A stretch of DNA of 37,576 nt from an uncultured Caulobacter sp. (lineage in GTDB: Bacteria > Pseudomonadota > Alphaproteobacteria > Caulobacterales > Caulobacteraceae): NCBI GenBank assembly GCA_913776195.1, contig CAJYMH010000016.1, forward strand, positions 1 through 37,576. Direction: 5' to 3'. Both the position numbers and the translations under genes were made by a program. Positions 27,937 to 37,506 of this stretch are shown piece by piece (position 1 is the first letter of the stretch; every line of letters begins with the position of its first letter). The notes beneath the pieces were generated by a model. That model searched no databases, was not told the DNA's origin, and worked only from the letters and a program-made list of their open reading frames with translations.

Positions 27937-28410
27937 ATGACCGATACGCAAGGCTTTGAGGCTCTGGCGAGCCTGTCGAGCAACCCGGAAGCCGCGGCTC
28001 CGGCCGAGCCGCAGATCGACCAGTACGGCCGCGCTTACGCCACCGGCAAGCGCAAGAACGCCGTCGCTCGCGTCTGGATCAAGCCGGGCACCGGCAAGGT
28101 CACGATCAACGGCCGCGACCAGGAAATCTACTTCGCGCGTCCCGTGCTACGCATGATGATCGCCCAACCCCTTCAGATCGCTGATCGCCTGGGCCAGTTC
28201 GACATCATCGTCTCGGTCAACGGTTCGGGCCTGTCGGGCCAGGCCGGCGCCGTGCGTCACGGCCTGTCCAAGGCTCTGACCTATTACGAGCCGGCCCTGC
28301 GCGCCGTCCTGAAGCCGCACGGCTTCCTGACCCGCGACAGCCGCGTCGTCGAGCGTAAGAAGTACGGCAAGGCCAAGGCCCGCCGCAGCTTCCAGTTCTC
28401 GAAGCGCTAA
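27937..28410 (+). CDS. rpsI: 30S ribosomal protein S9
   Basis: A 157-residue S9 with an alphaproteobacterial acidic N-terminal extension of about 30 residues, then [34 protein letters not shown], and the conserved tail [11 protein letters not shown] that reaches the P-site tRNA. It is followed 29 bp later by a strong terminator. A ribosome site (GGAG) lies inside the end of rplM. Confidence 0.97.
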   Translation: MTDTQGFEALASLSSNPEAAAPAEPQIDQYGRAYATGKRKNAVARVWIKPGTGKVTINGRDQEIYFARPVLRMMIAQPLQIADRLGQFDIIVSVNGSGLSGQAGAVRHGLSKALTYYEPALRAVLKPHGFLTRDSRVVERKKYGKAKARRSFQFSKR

Positions 28411-28439
28411 AACTCGCGCGGTATCTCCGCGTTTGGATG

Positions 28440-28474
28440 GGGCGCTTCGGGAAACCGGAGCGCCCTTTCTCTTT
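28440..28474 (+). terminator. Intrinsic terminator of rplM-rpsI
   Basis: GGGCGCTTCGG (28440-28450), GAAA loop and CCGGAGCGCCC (28455-28465) form an 11-bp stem with one G-T wobble, followed by TTTCTCTTT. It lies 29 bp after the rpsI stop and 32 bp before argC. Confidence 0.92.
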
Positions 28475-28505
28475 GGGCTGACATCATCTCGGCAAGGGAG
28501 GGCAT

Positions 28506-29453
28506 ATGGCCCCCAAGGTCTTCATCGACGGCGAAGCCGGCACCACCGGCCTGCAGATCCGCGAGCGGCTGATCGGCCGCACCGATATCCAGCTGATCTC
28601 CATCGACCCGGAACGCCGCAAGGACGCGGACGCCCGCGCCGAGATGCTGAACAGCGCCGATGCAGTAATCTTGTGCCTGCCCGACGATGCGGCCAAGGAA
28701 GCCGTGTCGCTGATCACCAATCCCGAAGTGAAGGTCATCGACGCCTCGACCGCCTATCGCACCGCCGAGGGCTGGACCTATGGCTTCGCCGAGATGTCCA
28801 AGGAGCAGCGCAAGAAGATCGCCGGCTCCAAGCGGGTGTCGAACCCCGGCTGCTATCCCACCGGCGCCATCGGCCTGATCCGGCCGCTGGTCTGCGCCGA
28901 CATCCTGCCGGCGGAGTATCCGGTCTCGATCAACGCCGTGTCGGGCTATTCCGGCGGCGGCAAGGCGATGATCGCTGACTTCGAAGACCCGACGTCGGAA
29001 AATTACACCCGCGACGCCTATCGCATCTACGCAATGGGCATGGGTCACAAGCATGTGCCGGAGATTCAGACCCACGGCGGTCTGCTGACCCGTCCGATCT
29101 TCGCGCCGGCCGTGGGCCGCTACGCTCAGGGCATGCTGGTCGAGGTGCCTCTGCACCTGTCGCTGCTGCCGGGCGCGCCGAGCCTGGCTTCGCTCCACAA
29201 GGTGTTGAGCGAGCACTACGCGCACGAGCGGTTCGTGGAGGTCGCCTCGCTGGACGAGGCCAAGAGCCTGAAGACCCTCGATCCTGAGGGCTTGAACGGC
29301 ACCAACCGCATGAAGCTGTTCGTGTTCGGCTCGGACACCAGCGGCCAGGCCCGGCTGGTGGCCCTGCTCGACAACCTGGGCAAGGGCGCGTCAGGAGCCG
29401 CCGTCCAGAACCTGAACATCATGCTCGGCCTGGACGAGGGCGCGGGGCTCTAA
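28506..29453 (+). CDS. argC: N-acetyl-gamma-glutamyl-phosphate reductase, short (type 2) form
   Basis: A 315-residue enzyme of arginine synthesis that reduces N-acetylglutamyl-phosphate with NADPH to the semialdehyde. Visible features are the N-terminal FIDGEAGTTGLQIRERL (type 2 form of the dinucleotide motif), VIDASTAYRTAEGWTYGFAEM, the catalytic Cys116 in SNPGCYPTG, and HKHVPEI near the active-site histidine. Length and the GEAGTTG opening distinguish it from the longer type 1 enzyme. AAGGGAGGG just before the ATG is a strong ribosome site. It is convergent with phaC, 12 bp apart. Confidence 0.95.
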   Translation: MAPKVFIDGEAGTTGLQIRERLIGRTDIQLISIDPERRKDADARAEMLNSADAVILCLPDDAAKEAVSLITNPEVKVIDASTAYRTAEGWTYGFAEMSKEQRKKIAGSKRVSNPGCYPTGAIGLIRPLVCADILPAEYPVSINAVSGYSGGGKAMIADFEDPTSENYTRDAYRIYAMGMGHKHVPEIQTHGGLLTRPIFAPAVGRYAQGMLVEVPLHLSLLPGAPSLASLHKVLSEHYAHERFVEVASLDEAKSLKTLDPEGLNGTNRMKLFVFGSDTSGQARLVALLDNLGKGASGAAVQNLNIMLGLDEGAGL

Positions 29454-29465
29454 GGCGCGCGAACC

Positions 29466-31424
29466 TTAGCTGCGCACCTGTACATATGTACCGGGCGCGT
29501 CCTCCAGCGGCGTAAGCGGACCCTTGGCCGGATCGCGCGCCGGGATCAGCTTGCCGGAGCGTTCCTTCAGCCAGGCGGCCCAGTGCGGCCACCAGGAGCC
29601 GGCATGCTCCTCGGCCTCTGCGATCCAGCCGTCCACGGCGGCGGGCAGGTGGGCGTTGGTCCAGTGCTGATACTTGTTGGCGTCTGGGTGATTGATGACC
29701 CCGGCGATGTGGCCCGAGCCGGCCATGGTGAAGGTTGTCGGGCCGCCATAGCAGCGAGCGCCGCGATAGACGCTGCGGAAGGGGGCGATGTGGTCCTCCT
29801 TAGAGGACTGCACGTAGATCGGGGTCTCCACCTTCGACAGGTCGAGCTTCTCGCCGCCCAGCTCCAGTTCGCCGCGGGCGAGAGCGTTCCGCTGATAGAA
29901 GTTGCGCAGATAGAAGAGATGCAACGCCTTGGGCATACGCGTCTGGTCGGCGTTCCAGAACAGCAGGTCGAAGGGTTTGGGCTCCTTGCCCAGCAGGTAG
30001 TTGCTGACGAAAAACGACCAAATCAGGTCGTTGCCGCGCAGAGCGTTGAAGGTGTCGGCCATGGACTGGCTGGACAGGAAGCCGCCGTCGGCGTCCATCC
30101 GCGCCTCGATCTCCTTGAGCCAGGCCTCGTCGGTGAACAGCAGAAGGTCGCCGGCCTCGGCGAAGTCGGCCTGGGCGGCGAAGAAGGTGGCGGAGTTGAT
30201 CCGCGTGTCGCCCTTGGCGGCCATGTGGGCCAGCGAGCAGGCCAGCAGGGTGCCGCCGATGCAGTAGCCGACGGTGTTGATGCGGTTTGTCCCAGCCTGC
30301 TTCATGGCCTGCTCGGTGGCGTCATAGACGCCCTCGAACATGTAGTCCTCGAAGGTCTTGGCGGCGAGGGTTGCGTCCGGGTTGACCCAGGAGGCGACGA
30401 AGACCGTGAAGCCCTGGGCGGTCAGCCAGCGGATCATTGAGTTTTCGGGCCGTAGGTCGAGGATGTAGTACTTGTTGATCCACGGCGGGAAGATCAGCAG
30501 CGGGATTTCGTGGACCTGCTCGGTCGTGGGCGAGAACTGCAGCAGCTGCAGGATGTCGTTCTGGTAGACGACCTTGCCCGGCGCGGTGGCGACATTCACG
30601 CCAACCTTGAATTTTTCCAGATCAGTCTGACTGATGGCCAGTTGGCCGCCGCCGCGTTCCAGGTCGGCGGCGAAGTTTTCCATGCCGCGCACCAGGCTTT
30701 CGCCCTGCGTCTCCACCGCCGCACGCATGGCGGCGGGGTTGGAGAACAGGAAGTTCGACGGTGAGAACGCGTCGGTCAGCATCTTGGTGAAGAACTCGAC
30801 CCGGCGCTTAGCGGCGGGGTCCACTTCTTCGACGCCGGCGACCAGGCTGTTCAGCCAGTTGGAGCTGAGCAGGTAGGACTGCTTCATCAGGTCGAACATC
30901 GGGTGCTCGGACCAGTCCGGATCGTTGAAGCGCTTGTCGCCCTTGGCGGGGCTGACGACCGGTTGGACGGACTCGCCCGCGATGCGCTGCGCGGCGCTGC
31001 GCCATAGCTCCAGATACTGGGTGAACAGGTCCGCCTGGGCGCGCATCACGCGGTCGGGCTGGGCGGCGAGGCGGCCCATGACCTCGGTCAGGGCGGGAGC
31101 GACATGGAACGGGTCGGGGCTGAGCGCGGCTGGGCGGTCCGCCTGGCGCAGGGCGGCTTCGGCGATCGCGCCCTGGGCGGTCATGGCGGCCTTGGCCAGG
31201 TTCACCGACAGGGTCTCGATCGCCTTGCGCTGTTCAGGCGTCATCAGGGCGTAGAAGTCCGCCGCCGGATTGTCGCCGACGGGCGCGGCCTGCGGCTGCG
31301 GAGGCGGTGGGGGAGCGGCTTCAGCCTTCGGCGCAGCCTTGGGCTTGGCCATCTTGGGAGCGGCGGTCTTTGGCGGAGCCGCTTTGGGCTTGGCGGTTTT
31401 GCGCGCTGGAGCGTCGTCGGCCAT
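29466..31424 (-). CDS. phaC: Class I poly(3-hydroxyalkanoate) synthase with Lys/Ala/Pro-rich N-terminal extension
   Basis: A 652-residue enzyme that polymerises 3-hydroxyacyl-CoA into storage polyester at granule surfaces. The lipase-like box GYCIGG holds the nucleophile Cys388; the aspartate lies in SKEDHIAPF and the histidine in GSGHIAGVINHP, so the triad is intact. The N-terminal catalytic-associated region (WSEHPMFDLMKQSYLLSSNWLN) is present. The first 55 or so residues are low-complexity (repeated AKPKAAP, then PPPPPQPQ), unlike most class I enzymes. The ATG at 31424 has GGGAGAG upstream and is preferred over a further open extension to 31469. It diverges from the lipoprotein gene at 31515. 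Confidence 0.94.
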   Translation of the reverse strand: MADDAPARKTAKPKAAPPKTAAPKMAKPKAAPKAEAAPPPPPQPQAAPVGDNPAADFYALMTPEQRKAIETLSVNLAKAAMTAQGAIAEAALRQADRPAALSPDPFHVAPALTEVMGRLAAQPDRVMRAQADLFTQYLELWRSAAQRIAGESVQPVVSPAKGDKRFNDPDWSEHPMFDLMKQSYLLSSNWLNSLVAGVEEVDPAAKRRVEFFTKMLTDAFSPSNFLFSNPAAMRAAVETQGESLVRGMENFAADLERGGGQLAISQTDLEKFKVGVNVATAPGKVVYQNDILQLLQFSPTTEQVHEIPLLIFPPWINKYYILDLRPENSMIRWLTAQGFTVFVASWVNPDATLAAKTFEDYMFEGVYDATEQAMKQAGTNRINTVGYCIGGTLLACSLAHMAAKGDTRINSATFFAAQADFAEAGDLLLFTDEAWLKEIEARMDADGGFLSSQSMADTFNALRGNDLIWSFFVSNYLLGKEPKPFDLLFWNADQTRMPKALHLFYLRNFYQRNALARGELELGGEKLDLSKVETPIYVQSSKEDHIAPFRSVYRGARCYGGPTTFTMAGSGHIAGVINHPDANKYQHWTNAHLPAAVDGWIAEAEEHAGSWWPHWAAWLKERSGKLIPARDPAKGPLTPLEDAPGTYVQVRS

Positions 31425-31514
31425 GGTCGTCTCTCCCGTCGCGGTGTTTTCGGCTTCAACCGAACGCACGCGCCCTTTCGTTCGTTACGATCATCGCATA
31501 AGAGCGAAGACGAT

Positions 31515-31940
31515 ATGAACGGCGCAAAGCGGATTTTTGATCAGACGATTCGAGGGGCTGCGGGTGTCGCGGTGCTGGCGATGCTCGCCGGTTGCGCCAT
31601 GCCGAAGGTCTCGAGCGCTTCTTCGCCCCTGGCGCAGGAAGCCGCGCGCGTCGCCGCCGAGCCGGGCAAGTATCCCAATGTGGCCGACATTCCCAAGGCG
31701 CCGACCGATGTTCGCGGCGCTGGCGAGTGGCGCGCAGCTGTCCAAAATTCCGAAGCCGCCGGTCGTCGGGTCACCGCCGAGACCGGTCCGGAAACCTTCA
31801 CCCTGAAGGAAACCGAGAGCTACGCAGCCTCGGGCCGCCGCGCCGCGACTCCGCCGCCGGCCATCACCACGCCCGCCGATACGGCTGCATTCGTGCGCGC
31901 AGCACGCGAGCGAGCTACCCCGCCTCCGACCCCGCGCTGA
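31515..31940 (+). CDS. Predicted lipoprotein of unknown function
   Basis: A 141-residue protein from the ATG at 31515. The signal peptide ends in the lipobox MLAGC, with the cysteine near residue 27. The mature part is rich in Ala, Pro and charged residues, with YPNVADIPKAPTDVRGAGEWRAAV and a proline-rich tail ATPPPTPR, suggesting an extended periplasmic tether rather than an enzyme. No family recognised. The same frame is open back to 31104 across phaC, but that part is antisense to phaC and is not accepted. The 90-bp divergent region to phaC holds a CGAACG/CGTTCG dyad (31461-31484). Confidence 0.75.
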   Translation: MNGAKRIFDQTIRGAAGVAVLAMLAGCAMPKVSSASSPLAQEAARVAAEPGKYPNVADIPKAPTDVRGAGEWRAAVQNSEAAGRRVTAETGPETFTLKETESYAASGRRAATPPPAITTPADTAAFVRAARERATPPPTPR

Positions 31941-32059
31941 TCGCCGGCGCATCGGCGGAGGCAAAATCTTCTCGCAACCTGCTTGGCTAGGCCCTGCTTG
32001 GGGTATATCCATGCGCGACATTCGCTCCCGCCGCGCCGAGAAGGCGCATTGAGCTCTTC

Positions 32060-33280
32060 ATGACGACCGATTTCCACCGTATCCGCCGCCTCCCGCCGTA
32101 CGTGTTTGAGGAGGTGAACAAGATCAAGGCGCGTCTGCGCGCCGAAGGCACCGACATCATCGACTTCGGCATGGGCAATCCCGACATGCCGACGCCGCGG
32201 CACATCGTCGACAAGCTGGTCGAGACCACGGCCGACCTCAAGTCCGGCCGCTATTCCGCCTCCAAGGGCATTCCCGGCCTGCGTAAGGCCATGGCCAACT
32301 ACTACGGCCGCCGTTTCGGCGTGAAACTGGATCCGAACAGTGAGGTGATCGCGACCCTTGGCTCTAAGGAAGGCTTCGCCAACCTGGCCAACGCCCTGAC
32401 GGCGCCGGGCGATGTGATCATCTGTCCGAACCCGGCCTATCCGATCCACGCCTTCGGCTTCATCATGGCCGGCGGCGTTATCCGCCACGTGCCGGCCCTG
32501 TCGCCGGAGGAGTACCTGGCCGGCGTCAGCCGCGCGGTGAAGCACTCGGCCCCGCCGCCTAGCGTGCTGATCCTGTCCTATCCGTCGAACCCGACGGCCC
32601 AGTGGGTTGACCTGGATTTCTACAAGGACGCCATCGCCCTGGCGAAGAAGCACGACTTGCTGGTGATCTCCGACGTGGCCTATGGCGAGATCTACTTCGA
32701 CAACAACCCGCCGCCGTCGGTGCTGCAGGTCGAGGGCGCCAAGGACATCGCCGTCGAGGTGAATTCGCTGTCCAAGACCTACGCCATGGCCGGGTGGCGC
32801 GTGGGGATGGTGGTGGGCAACGCCCGCATTTGCGCCGCGCTGGCGCGGGTGAAGTCGTATCTGGACTACGGCGCGTTCACGCCGATCCAGGTGGCCGCCG
32901 CCGCTGCTCTGAACGGGCCGCAGGACTGCGTCGACGAAATCCGCGCCATCTATAAGGGGCGCCGCGACACGCTGGTGTCTTCCATGAAGCGCGCGGGCTG
33001 GGACATCCCGAGCCCGCCGGCGTCGATGTTCGCCTGGGCCAAGATCCCCGAACAGTACAAGGAGGCCGGCTCGATGCTGTTCTCCAAGCTGCTGATCGAG
33101 GAGGCGGGCGTCGCCGTTGCGCCGGGCGTCGGCTTTGGCGAATACGGCGAAGGCTATGTGCGCATTGGTCTGGTGGAGAACGAACACCGCATCCGCCAGG
33201 CGGCGCGCAACGTGAAGAAGTTCCTCGGGAACTCGGACGAAATCCTGGGGCGGGCGCACAACGCCATGGCCGCCCAATAG
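32060..33280 (+). CDS. Alanine-synthesising aminotransferase AlaC-like (class I/II PLP)
   Basis: A 406-residue aminotransferase, closely similar along its length to E. coli AlaC as I recall it: RRLPPYVFEEVNKIKA, IIDFGMGNPDMPTPRHIV, ATLGSKEGFANLANAL, LSYPSNPTAQWVDLDFY, the PLP Lys239 in NSLSKTYAMAGWRVG, and ASMFAWAKIPEQY near the end. Probable reaction: glutamate plus pyruvate to alanine and 2-oxoglutarate. The superfamily also contains LL-diaminopimelate and methionine aminotransferases, so substrate is not certain. It lies 15 bp before hom and is probably co-transcribed with it, which ties it to amino acid synthesis. Confidence 0.88.
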   Translation: MTTDFHRIRRLPPYVFEEVNKIKARLRAEGTDIIDFGMGNPDMPTPRHIVDKLVETTADLKSGRYSASKGIPGLRKAMANYYGRRFGVKLDPNSEVIATLGSKEGFANLANALTAPGDVIICPNPAYPIHAFGFIMAGGVIRHVPALSPEEYLAGVSRAVKHSAPPPSVLILSYPSNPTAQWVDLDFYKDAIALAKKHDLLVISDVAYGEIYFDNNPPPSVLQVEGAKDIAVEVNSLSKTYAMAGWRVGMVVGNARICAALARVKSYLDYGAFTPIQVAAAAALNGPQDCVDEIRAIYKGRRDTLVSSMKRAGWDIPSPPASMFAWAKIPEQYKEAGSMLFSKLLIEEAGVAVAPGVGFGEYGEGYVRIGLVENEHRIRQAARNVKKFLGNSDEILGRAHNAMAAQ

Positions 33281-33295
33281 GCCTTGGGGACAAGC

Positions 33296-34585
33296 ATGAC
33301 TGACAAGACCTGGCGCGTAGGCGTCGCGGGCCTGGGCACCGTTGGCGCGGGCCTTCTGCAATTCCTGAATGACAAGCCGGGCTACGCCCCGGCTGGCGGC
33401 AAGGCCGTGGTGACGGCCGTGTCGGCGCGGTCGCGCACCCGTCCGCGTCCTGTCGATATCTCCAGCCTGACCTGGTTCGACGATCCGGTGGCCCTGGCGG
33501 GCTCGTCGGACATCGACATCTTCGTCGAACTGGTCGGCGGCTCCGACGGCCCGGCGAAGGCGGCGGTCGAGACGGCGCTGAAGGCCGGCAAGCCCGTCGT
33601 CACCGCCAACAAGGCCCTGATCGCTGAGCACGGGGCTGAGCTGGCCGCCCTGGCCGAGGCCAACAACGTCCCGCTGCTGTTTGAGGCGGCGGTTATGGGC
33701 GGGGTGCCGGCCGTGAAGATGGTCCGCGAGGCCCTGGTCGGCGAGGAGCTGAAGAGCATCGCCGGCATCCTGAACGGCACCTGCAACTACATCCTGACCG
33801 AGATGGAGGCGGCTGGCCGCACCTTTGGCGACGTTCTGGCCGAGGCCCAGCGGCTGGGCTACGCCGAGGCGGATCCGACCATGGACGTGGGCGGGTTCGA
33901 CGCCGGTCACAAGATCACGATCCTGGCGGCGCTGGCTTTCGGTTGCGCGCCGAACTTCGCCGCCGCCGAGATCGAGGGCATCGATAAGGTTGATCTGCTC
34001 GATATCCGTCTGGCCAAGGACCTGGGCTACCGGATCAAGTTGATCGCCTCGGTGGAGAAGGGCGAGGAGGGAGTCTCCGTGCGGGTCCACCCGTCGCTGA
34101 CGCCGCTGAGCCACCCGATGGCCCAAGCCAACGGGGCGCTGAACGCCCTGTTCCTGGAAGGCTCGCGCATCGGCCGCATCTTCCTGCAAGGGCCGGGCGC
34201 CGGGGCAGGGCCCACCGCCGCCGCCGTGGCCGCCGACATCGCGGACGTGATGACCGGCGCCGTCCGTCCGGTGTTCCAGGCTCCCGCCGGCACGCTGGAG
34301 CCGTTCGCCGCCGTGGATGCGGGGCATCGGTTCGAGAAGGCCTATGTGCGGATCCTGGTGAAGGACCAACCCGGCGTGATCGCCGCGGTTTCCGAGACCC
34401 TGGCCGAATGCGGGGTTTCGATCGACAGCTTCCTGCAAAAGCCCGTTGAGGATGCAGGTGGGGTGCCCATCGTGCTCATCAGCCATGCGGCTTCGGAGGC
34501 TTCCGTTACGGAAGCGATTAACCGCATCGAAAAGCTGCCGGCTGTGCTAGAGCGTCCGCGCCATTTGCGCATAGCGCGCATCTAG
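33296..34585 (+). CDS. hom: Homoserine dehydrogenase with C-terminal ACT domain
   Basis: A 429-residue monofunctional enzyme reducing aspartate semialdehyde to homoserine for threonine and methionine. The NAD(P) motif GVAGLGTVGAGLLQF opens the protein, TANKALIAEHG and ILNGTCNYILTEM mark the catalytic domain, and GYAEADPTMDVGGFDAGHK holds active-site residues. The last 80 or so residues (VRILVKDQPGVIAAVSETLAECGVSIDSFLQ) form an ACT domain, usual for threonine feedback. The ATG at 33296 follows GGGGAC; an in-frame TTG at 33284 is less likely. Confidence 0.96.
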   Translation: MTDKTWRVGVAGLGTVGAGLLQFLNDKPGYAPAGGKAVVTAVSARSRTRPRPVDISSLTWFDDPVALAGSSDIDIFVELVGGSDGPAKAAVETALKAGKPVVTANKALIAEHGAELAALAEANNVPLLFEAAVMGGVPAVKMVREALVGEELKSIAGILNGTCNYILTEMEAAGRTFGDVLAEAQRLGYAEADPTMDVGGFDAGHKITILAALAFGCAPNFAAAEIEGIDKVDLLDIRLAKDLGYRIKLIASVEKGEEGVSVRVHPSLTPLSHPMAQANGALNALFLEGSRIGRIFLQGPGAGAGPTAAAVAADIADVMTGAVRPVFQAPAGTLEPFAAVDAGHRFEKAYVRILVKDQPGVIAAVSETLAECGVSIDSFLQKPVEDAGGVPIVLISHAASEASVTEAINRIEKLPAVLERPRHLRIARI

Positions 34586-34638
34586 TAACCGTCAGGATAG
34601 GCGGGGGCGGGCCCACGCAGGGCGGGAGACGTCTTCCA

Positions 34639-35589
34639 ATGAGTTCAAACCCTCTCGATCGCAATCTGGTCCTGGATGCGGTTCATGTGACCGAAGCGGC
34701 GGCCATCGCGTCCTGGGGCATGGTCGGCCGTGGTGATGAGAAGGCCGCCGACCAAGCCGCCGTCGACGCCATGCGCAATGCGCTGAACGAACTGAACATC
34801 GACGGCGAGATCGTGATCGGCGAGGGCGAACGCGACGAAGCCCCAATGCTCTATATCGGCGAGAAGGTCGGTCGTGGCGGCGCGGCGATCGATATCGCCC
34901 TCGACCCGCTGGAAGGCACAACCCTGGCCGCCAAGGCCATGCCGAACGCTCTGGCCGTGATGGCGTGGGCGCCGAAGGGCACGCTGCTGAACGCGCCCGA
35001 CACTTATATGGACAAGATCGCCTGCGGGCCGGGCCTGCCGGCCGGCTTGATCGATCTCGACGCCTCGCCGGCTGACAATGTCCGCGCCGTGGCCAAGGCC
35101 AAGGGCGTCGATCCCACCCAGATCACCGTCTGCGTCCTGGACCGCCCGCGTCATGCAGAGATCATCGCCAGCGTCCGTGGTGTCGGCGCGCGGGTCTATC
35201 TGATCACCGACGGCGACGTGGCGGGCGTCATCAACACCGCCGATCCTGACACCGGCGTCGATCTGTACATCGGCCAGGGCGGGGCGCCGGAAGGCGTGCT
35301 GGCCTGCGCAGCGCTGAAATGCGTCGGCGGCCAGTTCCAGGGGCGACTGTTGTTCCGGAATGCCGACGAGCGCTCCCGCGCCGCGCGTTGGGGCATCACC
35401 GACCTCGACAAGAAGTATGATCTGCACGAGATCGTCCGCGCTGACGCCATCTTCGCGGCCACGGGGGTCACCCAGGGCGCGCTACTGGACGGCGTGGTGT
35501 TCAAGGGCGGCATGGTCCACACCCACACGCTGGTGATGGACTCCGCTACCGGCGAGGTTCGTGAAGTGCGTCTGCGGCGCAAAGCCTGA
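34639..35589 (+). CDS. glpX: Class II fructose-1,6-bisphosphatase (GlpX), possibly also sedoheptulose-1,7-bisphosphatase
   Basis: A 316-residue metal-dependent phosphatase of gluconeogenesis. Landmarks are VTEAAAIASWGMVGRGDEKAADQAAVDAM, GEIVIGEGERDEAPMLYIGE, the metal-binding IALDPLEGTT, and GGAPEGVLACAALKCVGG. The C-terminal part IFAATGVTQGALLDGV completes the family. It converts fructose-1,6-bisphosphate to fructose-6-phosphate in the cytosol. Many bacteria with this gene lack class I Fbp, so it may be the main enzyme. It follows hom by 53 bp and precedes recJ by 81 bp. Confidence 0.95.
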   Translation: MSSNPLDRNLVLDAVHVTEAAAIASWGMVGRGDEKAADQAAVDAMRNALNELNIDGEIVIGEGERDEAPMLYIGEKVGRGGAAIDIALDPLEGTTLAAKAMPNALAVMAWAPKGTLLNAPDTYMDKIACGPGLPAGLIDLDASPADNVRAVAKAKGVDPTQITVCVLDRPRHAEIIASVRGVGARVYLITDGDVAGVINTADPDTGVDLYIGQGGAPEGVLACAALKCVGGQFQGRLLFRNADERSRAARWGITDLDKKYDLHEIVRADAIFAATGVTQGALLDGVVFKGGMVHTHTLVMDSATGEVREVRLRRKA

Positions 35590-35670
35590 GCTCTTTCGGC
35601 GCACTCTACTTCACGGACGAGCGGGCCTATCCTGTGCAGATGATTCCTCATCGACAGGGCGAGCCCGGCC

Positions 35671-37488
35671 ATGGGTGAAGCGGCCAAAGTGGTCGATGGC
35701 GAAGCGGACGCCTTCCTGGGCGTCACTCGCTCGCTGACTGGGCGCGTCTGGCGCGAGCGTCCCGCGGACTCTTCGGCGGCGCGGTCTCATCAATTGAAGA
35801 TGGGCCTGTCCGAACCGCTGGCGCGGGCCATCGCCGCGCGGGGCGTGGGGATCGATACGCTCGACAGTTTCCTGTCGCCGACCCTGAAGGCGTTGTTTCC
35901 GGACCCGTCCTGTTTCACCGACATGGACCGGGCCGCCGAGATTCTGATCGATGCGGTGCAGGACGGGCGGCGCACCGTGGTGTTCGCCGACTATGACGTG
36001 GACGGCGCCAGCAGCGCCGCCCAGCTGGTCCGCTGGTTCCGAGCCATGGATCGTGAACTGGCGATCTATGTTCCCGACCGGATGAAGGAGGGCTACGGCC
36101 CGAGCCCGGCCGCCTTCCGCCGTCTGCGGGAGGAGGGGGCCGAGCTGGTGGTCACGGTCGACTGCGGCGCCGCGGCCTATGACGCCATCAATTGCGCGGC
36201 GGAGATCGGGCTGGAGGTGGTGGTGATCGACCACCACCTGATGCGCGAGGACCCGCCAAAGGCGGCGGCTGTGGTCAATCCGAACCGGCCCGGCTGTATG
36301 TCGGGGCAGGGCGTGCTGGCGGCGGCGGGGGTGACCTTCGTCCTGTTGGCGGCCCTGAACCGGGAGGCCCGAAAGCGCGGTCTGTTCGCGGATCGCGCGG
36401 AGCCCGATATCCGGCAGTGGCTGGACCTGGCCGCATTGGGCGCTGTCTGCGATGTGACGCAACTGGTCGGTTTCAACCGCGCCCTGACGGCCCAGGGCCT
36501 GAAGGTTATGTCGGGCTGGGCCAACCCCGGGCTAAAGGCGCTGCTGGAAGTGGCAAAGGGCACGGGGCCGGCGACGACGTTCCATGCCGGCTTCATCCTG
36601 GGCCCGCGCATCAACGCCGGCGGGCGAATCGGGCGCTCCGATCTTGGCACGCGCCTGCTGTCCACCGACGATCCCATCGAGGCTGCAGCGTTAGCCGCCG
36701 AGCTCGACGCCCTGAACGCCGAACGTAAGGACGTGGAGCGCGAGGTCATTGATCAAGCCGTGCTGGTCATCGAGCGCGACAGCAACTTCGACCCTGACGC
36801 CCCGGTGATCGTGGTGGCGGGAGATGACTGGCATCCCGGCGTCATCGGCATCGTCGCGGGCCGACTGCGGGAGCGTTATCGCAAGCCCGTCGTGGTGATC
36901 GGCGTGGATCGCGCCGCCGATGTGGGCAAGGGCTCTGGCCGTTCGCAGACGGGCATGAACCTCGGCAAGGCGATCCAGGGGGCGTATGAGGCCGGCCTGC
37001 TGATGGCGGGCGGCGGCCACGCCATGGCCGCGGGTCTGACCATGCGTCCTGCCTTGATCCCGGAACTGCGGGCTTTCCTGGAGGAGAAGCTGGCGGCGGA
37101 GCGCGAGGCGGCGGGCGATGAGCCGCTGGAGATCGACGCCCTGATCCGGCCGGGTGCGGCGGACCGGGCGCTGCTGAACGAATTCCAGGCCTTGGCGCCG
37201 TTCGGGCCAGGCAATCCGGAGCCTATGTTCGCCCTGTCGGGCGTTCGCGTAGACCGGCCGATGGCTATGAAGGGCGGTCACCTGCGCTGCACTCTGGTGG
37301 ATTCCAACGGCGCCAAGCTGAAGGCTGTCGCTTGGCGGTGCGAGGAGACGGATCTCGGCCGGAGGCTGCTTTCCGGCGAAGGTTCGCTACATGTGGCGGG
37401 GCGTCTGAAGCCCGATGACTACATGGGTCGCGAGGGTGTTCAGCTGGAGATTGAGGACGCCTACGATCCGCGCATCCGGACCGCCTGA
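35671..37488 (+). CDS. recJ: Single-strand-DNA-specific exonuclease RecJ
   Basis: A 605-residue 5'-3' exonuclease of the DHH family used in recombinational and mismatch repair. The DHH core is intact: VVFADYDVDGASSAAQL, VVTVDCGAAAYDAI and VVVIDHHLM. The DHHA1 domain carries FILGPRINAGGRIG and GGGHAMAAGLTM, and the C-terminal OB-fold (ALSGVRVDRPMAMKGGHLRCTL) follows. Manganese or magnesium binding by the DHH aspartates and histidines is expected. Length is normal for the family. It ends 63 bp before a tRNA at the right edge. Confidence 0.96.
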   Translation: MGEAAKVVDGEADAFLGVTRSLTGRVWRERPADSSAARSHQLKMGLSEPLARAIAARGVGIDTLDSFLSPTLKALFPDPSCFTDMDRAAEILIDAVQDGRRTVVFADYDVDGASSAAQLVRWFRAMDRELAIYVPDRMKEGYGPSPAAFRRLREEGAELVVTVDCGAAAYDAINCAAEIGLEVVVIDHHLMREDPPKAAAVVNPNRPGCMSGQGVLAAAGVTFVLLAALNREARKRGLFADRAEPDIRQWLDLAALGAVCDVTQLVGFNRALTAQGLKVMSGWANPGLKALLEVAKGTGPATTFHAGFILGPRINAGGRIGRSDLGTRLLSTDDPIEAAALAAELDALNAERKDVEREVIDQAVLVIERDSNFDPDAPVIVVAGDDWHPGVIGIVAGRLRERYRKPVVVIGVDRAADVGKGSGRSQTGMNLGKAIQGAYEAGLLMAGGGHAMAAGLTMRPALIPELRAFLEEKLAAEREAAGDEPLEIDALIRPGAADRALLNEFQALAPFGPGNPEPMFALSGVRVDRPMAMKGGHLRCTLVDSNGAKLKAVAWRCEETDLGRRLLSGEGSLHVAGRLKPDDYMGREGVQLEIEDAYDPRIRTA

Positions 37489-37506
37489 AATTTCTGGATT
37501 AGGGGG

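Noticed and set aside
31820..34486. An 888-codon open frame on the minus strand opposite alaC and hom
   Set aside because: It lies antisense to two clearly recognised enzymes, has low-complexity Arg/His/Gly-rich composition and no known domain. Long antisense frames are expected in high-GC DNA with this codon use.
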